DNA from: Diadophis punctatus similis
Lineage: Eukaryota; Chordata; Lepidosauria; Squamata; Dipsadidae
Reading direction: 5' to 3'
Length of the DNA stretch: 64,000 bases
Assembly (NCBI GenBank): GCA_023053685.1
Contig: JALIGW010000140.1
Location: forward strand, 62,001 to 126,000
Shown: positions 58,765 through 64,000 of the stretch, one piece after another
How the letters are laid out: each line of letters starts with the position of its first letter
How positions within the stretch are numbered: position 1 is the first letter of the stretch
Notes under the pieces: model-generated
Told to the model about the DNA's origin: nothing
Seen by the model: only the letters and a program-made list of their open reading frames with translations
Databases searched by the model: none
Translations under genes and position numbers: made by a program

Positions 58765-60736
58765 ATCACGATTGACAAACACCTCAGAAATGAAAAAGAA
58801 ACACATATTCCTGTTCCCCATGGGCTGGAAAGCCGAATTCTCGCTTGATTATTGATTCTGACCTTTCCCTGAAGAGCTAGCGCAAGGTCTAACACAGCAT
58901 TCGCCTTATTTCTCAATTCAGCCCAAAAACATCACTTTTGACAAACACCTCAGAAATGAAAAAGAAACACATATTCCTGTTCCCCACGGGCTGGAAAGCC
59001 GAATTCTCGCTCAATTTTTGATTCCGACCTTTCCCTGAAGAGCTAGCCCAAGGTCTAACACAGCATTCTCAATTCAGCCAAAAAACATGACTTTTGACAA
59101 ACACCTCAGAAATGAAAATGAAACACATATTCGTGTTCCGCACAGGCTGGAAAGCCGAATTCTCGCTTGATTTTTGATTCCGACCTTTCCCTGAAGAGCT
59201 AGCCCAAGGTCTAACACAGCATTCGCCTTATTTCTCAATTCAGCCCAAAAACATCACTTTTGACAAACACCTCAGAAATGAAAAAGAAACATATATTCCT
59301 GTTCCCCACAGGCTGGAAAGCCGAATTCTCACTTGATTTTTGATTCTGACCTTTCCCTGAAGAGCTAGCCCAAGGTGTAACACAGCATTCACCTTATTTC
59401 TCAATTCAGCCCAAAAACATCACTTTTGACAAACACCTCAGAAATGAAAATGAAACACATATTCCTGTTCCCCACAGGCTGAAAAGCTGAATTCTCGCTT
59501 GATTTTTGATTCCGAGCCTACCCTGAAAAGCTAGCCCAAAGTCTAACACAGCATTCGCCTTAGGATTCAATTCAGCCCAAAAACATCACTTTTGACAAAC
59601 ACCTCAGAAATGAAAAAGAAACACATATTCCTGTTCCCCATGGGCTGGAAAGCCGAATTCTCGCTTGATTATTGATTCTGACCTTTCCCTGAAGAGCTAG
59701 CCCAAGGTCTAACACAGCATTCGCCTTATTTCTCAATTCAGCCCAAAAATATCACTTTTGACAAACACCTCAGAAATGAAAAAGAAACACATATTCCTGT
59801 TCCCCATGGGCTGGAAAGCCGAATTCTCGCTTGATTTTCGATTACAAGCCTTCGCTGAAGAGCTAGCCCAAAGTCTAACACTGCATTCTCCTTATTTCTC
59901 AATTCAGCCCAAAAACATCACTTTTGACAAACACCTCAGAAATGAAAATGAAACACATATTCCTGTTCCCCACAGGCTGGAAAGCTGAATTCTCGCTTGA
60001 TTTTTGATTCCGAGCCTACCCTGAAAAGCTAGCCCAAAGTCTAACACAGCATTCGCCTTAGGATTCAATTCAGCCCAAAAACATCACTTTTGACAAACAC
60101 CTCAGAAATGAAAAAGAAACACATATTCCTGTTCCCCATGGGCTGGAAAGCCGAATTCTCGCTTGATTATTGATTCTGACCTTTCCCTGAAGAGCTAGCG
60201 CAAGGTCTAACACAGCATTCGCCTTATTTCTCAATTCAGCCCCAAAACATCACTTTTGACAAACACCTCAGAAATGAAAAAGAAAAACATATTCCTGTTC
60301 CCCACGGGCTGGAAAGCCGAATTCTCGCTCAATTTTTGATTCTGACCTTTCCCTGAAGAGCTAGCGCAACGTCTAACACAGCATTCGCCTTATTTCTCAA
60401 TTCAGCCCAAAAACATCACTTTTGACAAACACCTCAGAAATGAAAAAGAAACACATATTCCTGTTCCCCACGGGCTGGAAAGCCGAATTCTCGCTCAATT
60501 TTTGATTCCGACCTTTCCCTGAAGAGCTAGCCCAAGGTCTAACACAGCATTCTCAATTCAGCCCAAAAACATCACTTTTGACAAACACCTCAGAAATGAA
60601 AATGAAACACATATTCCTGTTCCCCACAGGCTGGAAAGCTGAATTCTCGCTTGATTTTTGATTCCGAGCCTACCCTGAAAAGCTAGCCCAAAGTCTAACA
60701 CAGCATTCGCCTTAGGATTCAATTCAGCCCAAAAAC
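58765..60736 (+). repeat. 1,972-bp twelve-unit HOR, tandem copy 1
   Basis: Ten full and two short units (junctions 59,067 and 60,551). Markers 'cacgattgac' (58,767), 'aacatatattcc' (59,289) and 'aaggtgtaac' (59,373) recur 1,972 bp later. It holds an S unit at 59,747. Private variants are 'gaaaaacatattcc' (60,283) and 'ggctgaaaagc' (59,478). Confidence 0.87.
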
Positions 60737-62708
60737 ATCACGATTGACAAACACCTCAGAAATGAAAAAGAAACACATATTCCTGTTCCCCATGGGCTGG
60801 AAAGCCGAATTCTCGCTTGATTATTGATTCTGACCTTTCCCTGAAGAGCTAGCGCAAGGTCTAACACAGCATTCGCCTTATTTCTCAATTCAGCCCAAAA
60901 ACATCACTTTTGACAAACACCTCAGAAATGAAAAAGAAACACATATTCCTGTTCCCCACGGGCTGGAAAGCCGAATTCTCGCTCAATTTTTGATTCCGAC
61001 CTTTCCCTGAAGAGCTAGCCCAAGGTCTAACACAGCATTCTCAATTCAGCCAAAAAACATGACTTTTGACAAACACCTCAGAAATGAAAATGAAACACAT
61101 ATTCGTGTTCCGCACAGGCTGGAAAGCCGAATTCTCGCTTGATTTTTGATTCCGACCTTTCCCTGAAGAGCTAGCCCAAGGTCTAACACAGCATTCGCCT
61201 TATTTCTCAATTCAGCCCAAAAACATCACTTTTGACAAACACCTCAGAAATGAAAAAGAAACATATATTCCTGTTCCCCACAGGCTGGAAAGCCGAATTC
61301 TCGCTTGATTTTTGATTCTGACCTTTCCCTGAAGAGCTAGCCCAAGGTGTAACACAGCATTCGCCTTATTTCTCAATTCAGCCCAAAAACATCACTTTTG
61401 ACAAACACCTCAGAAATGAAAATGAAACACATATTCCTGTTCCCCACAGGCTGGAAAGCTGAATTCTCGCTTGATTTTTGATTCCGAGCCTACCCTGAAA
61501 AGCTAGCCCAAAGTCTAACACAGCATTCGCCTTAGGATTCAATTCAGCCCAAAAACATCACTTTTGACAAACACCTCAGAAAGGAAAAAGAAACACATAT
61601 TCCTGTTCCCCATGGGCTGGAAAGCCGAATTCTCGCTTGATTATTGATTCTGACCTTTCCCTGAAGAGCTAGCCCAAGGTCTAACACAGCATTCGCCTTA
61701 TTTCTCAATTCAGCCCAAAAATATCACTTTTGACAAACACCTCAGAAATGAAAAAGAAACACATATTCCTGTTCCCCATGGGCTGGAAAGCCGAATTCTC
61801 GCTTGATTTTCGATTACAAGCCTTCGCTGAAGAGCTAGCCCAAAGTCTAACACTGCATTCTCCTTATTTCTCAATTCAGCCCAAAAACATCACTTTTGAC
61901 AAACACCTCAGAAATGAAAATGAAACACATATTCCTGTTCCCCACAGGCTGGAAAGCTGAATTCTCGCTTGATTTTTGATTCCGAGCCTACCCTGAAAAG
62001 CTAGCCCAAAGTCTAACACAGCATTCGCCTTAGGATTCAATTCAGCCCAAAAACATCACTTTTGACAAACACCTCAGAAATGAAAAAGAAACACATATTC
62101 CTGTTCCCCATGGGCTGGAAAGCCGAATTCTCGCTTGATTATTGATTCTGACCTTTCCCTGAAGAGCTAGCGCAAGGTCTAACACAGCATTCGCCTTATT
62201 TCTCAATTCAGCCCAAAAACATCACTTTTGACAAACACCTCAGAAATGAAAAAGAAACACATATTCCTGTTCCCCACGGGCTGGAAAGCCGAATTCTCGC
62301 TCAATTTTTGATTCTGACCTTTCCCTGAAGAGCTAGCGCAACGTCTAACACAGCATTCGCCTTATTTCTCAATTCAGCCCAAAAACATCACTTTTGACAA
62401 ACACCTCAGAAATGAAAAAGAAACACATATTCCTGTTCCCCACGGGCTGGAAAGCCGAATTCTCGCTCAATTTTTGATTCCGACCTTTCCCTGAAGAGCT
62501 AGCCCAAGGTCTAACACAGCATTCTCAATTCAGCCAAAAAACATCACTTTTGACAAACACCTCAGAAATGAAAATGAAACACATATTCCTGTTCCCCACA
62601 GGCTGGAAAGCTGAATTCTCGCTTGATTTTTGATTCCGAGCCTACCCTGAAAAGCTAGCCCAAAGTCTAACACAGCATTCGCCTTAGGATTCAATTCAGC
62701 CCAAAAAC
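60737..62708 (+). repeat. 1,972-bp twelve-unit HOR, tandem copy 2
   Basis: Repeats the preceding unit with short junctions at 61,039 and 62,523 and an S unit at 61,719. One difference is 'gccaaaaaacatcac' after the 62,523 junction versus 'gcccaaaaacatcac' after 60,551. The unit following either junction has 'attcctgtt', not the GTG form. Confidence 0.87.
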
Positions 62709-64000
62709 ATCACTTTTGACAAACACCTCAGAAATGAAAAAGAAACACATATTCCTGTTCCCCATGGGCTGGAAAGCCGAATTCTCGCTTGATTATTGAT
62801 TCTGACCTTTCCCTGAAGAACTAGCCCAAGGTCTAACACAGCATTCGCCTTATTTCTCAATTCAGCCCAAAAATATCACTTTTGACAAACACCTCAGAAA
62901 TGAAAAAGAAACACATATTCCTGTTCCCCATGGGCTGGAAAGCCGAATTCTCGCTTGATTTTCGATTACAAGCCTTCGCTGAAGAGCTAGCCCAAAGTCT
63001 AACACTGCATTCTCCTTATTTCTCAATTCAGCCCAAAAACATCACTTTTGACAAACACCTCAGAAATGAAAATGAAACACATATTCCTGTTCCCCACAGG
63101 CTGGAAAGCTGAATTCTCGCTTGATTTTTGATTCCGAGCCTACCCTGAAAAGCTAGCCCAAAGTCTAACACAGCATTCGCCTTAGGATTCAATTCAGCCC
63201 AAAAACATCACTTTTGACAAACACCTCAGAAATGAAAATGAAACACATATTCCTGTTCCCCACAGGCTGGAAAGCTGAATTCTCGCTTGATTTTTGATTC
63301 CGAGCCTACCCTGAAAAGCTAGCCCAAAGTCTAACACAGCATTCGCCTTAGGATTCAATTCAGCCCAAAAACATCACTTTTGACAAACACCTCAGAAATG
63401 AAAAAGAAACACATATTCCTGTTCCCCACGGGCTGGAAAGCCGAATTCTCGCTCAATTTTTGATTCCGACCTTTCCCTGAAGAGCTAGCCCAAGGTCTAA
63501 CACAGCATTCTCAATTCAGCCAAAAAACATCACTTTTGACAAACACCTCAGAAATGAAAATGAAACACATATTCCTGTTCCCCACAGGCTGGAAAGCTGA
63601 ATTCTCGCTTGATTTTTGATTCCAAGCCTACCCTGAAAAGCTAGCCCAAAGTCTAACACAGCATTCGCCTTAGGATTCAATTCAGCCCAAAAACATCACT
63701 TTTGACAAACACCTCAGAAATGAAAAAGAAACACATATTCCTGTTCCCCATGGGCTGGAAAGCCGAATTCTCGCTTGATTATTGATTCTGACCTTTCCCT
63801 GAAGAGCTAGCCCAAGGTCTAACACAGCATTCGCCTTATTTCTCAATTCAGCCCAAAAATATCACTTTTGACAAACACCTCAGAAATGAAAAAGAAACAC
63901 ATATTCCTGTTCCCCATGGGCTGGAAAGCCGAATTCTCGCTTGATTTTCGATTACAAGCCTTCGCTGAAGAGCTAGCCCAAAGTCTAACACTGCATTCTC
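62709..64000 (+). repeat. Terminal block with S units at 62,871 and 63,857
   Basis: The S unit recurs 1,152 bp after 61,719 (6 full plus 1 short unit) and again 986 bp after 62,871 (5 full plus 1 short unit). The last S unit is cut by the window edge after 144 bases. One P unit has 'ttccaagcctacc' (63,621). The satellite continues past the window. Confidence 0.85.

Larger units (their letters stand above)
1..64000 (+). repeat. 166-bp tandem satellite array filling the window
   Basis: Every stretch is a head-to-tail copy of one 166-bp unit. Taking the unit start as 'aaacatcac', starts fall at 1, 167, 333, 499, 665 and so on. Allowing 22 units of 156 bp and a few one-base indels, 386 complete units end at 63,856 and a 144-base partial unit follows. 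All are in the same orientation. Most units hold an EcoRI site at unit positions 75-80 and a GCTAGC near 117-122. No unique sequence, transposon or inversion breaks the array. Unit length and HOR layering fit a centromeric or pericentromeric satellite of a eukaryote (inference). I do not recognise the family. Confidence 0.98.

Noticed and set aside
1..64000. CRISPR array (regular direct repeats)
   Set aside because: Repeats are 156-166 bp with no distinct spacers; the whole unit repeats, so this is satellite DNA.
1..64000. Inverted segments or embedded retroelements
   Set aside because: No reverse-orientation units and no stretch unrelated to the monomer were seen.

Overview
The whole 64 kb window is one uninterrupted tandem satellite-DNA array. 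It holds no gene I can support, no RNA gene, no transposon, no CRISPR array and no unique-sequence interruption. The basic monomer is 166 bp. Counting from base 1, the arithmetic closes with 364 monomers of about 166 bp, 22 short monomers of 156 bp and one partial monomer of 144 bases at the right edge, so 386 complete units. All units lie in the same orientation. This is a eukaryotic satellite; the nucleosome-sized unit and layered higher-order repeats (HORs) are what centromeric or pericentromeric arrays usually look like. I do not recognise the family and cannot say plant or animal. Centromere identity is an inference, not something the sequence proves.

Monomers fall into a few subfamilies, told apart by bases about 61-65, 74, 83-110 and 141-153 of the unit. 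P carries 'gagcctaccctgaaaag' and 'ccttagg'. Q carries 'gacctttccctgaagag' and 'ccttattt'. R and S carry 'ttcgatt' where most units have 'tttgatt'. A 'GTG' anchor unit has 'attcgtgttccgcac'. The 156-bp short unit lacks 10 bp near its 3' end. Many differences between subfamilies are CG versus TG/CA exchanges, as expected of a methylated array.

Layout: 1-3.4 kb is nearly repeated at 7.6-11.0 kb. A perfect-looking 1,650-bp ten-unit tandem pair fills about 4.1-7.4 kb. About 8.8-13.6 kb recurs at 27.5-32.1 kb. Local tandem amplifications of 664, 996 and 1,826 bp fill 15.5-24.2 kb. About 22.3-24.8 kb recurs at 26.3-28.7 kb, where the second copy has a cluster of one-base indels that look like consensus errors. 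About 32.0-40.5 kb recurs at 45.4-51.5 kb, differing by an internal 2,304-bp tandem duplication and a one-unit deletion. About 41.0-42.8 kb recurs at 44.0-45.9 kb. The 52.4-57.4 kb stretch has no GTG anchor and shows nested 1,328/996/498-bp repeats. The right end, from 58.8 kb, is built from 1,972-, 1,152- and 986-bp units ending in S monomers.

The short open frames of 76-88 codons are by-products of the repeat. They appear only where a CG replaces the TG of an in-frame stop, and 166 is not a multiple of three. I therefore annotate no coding sequence.
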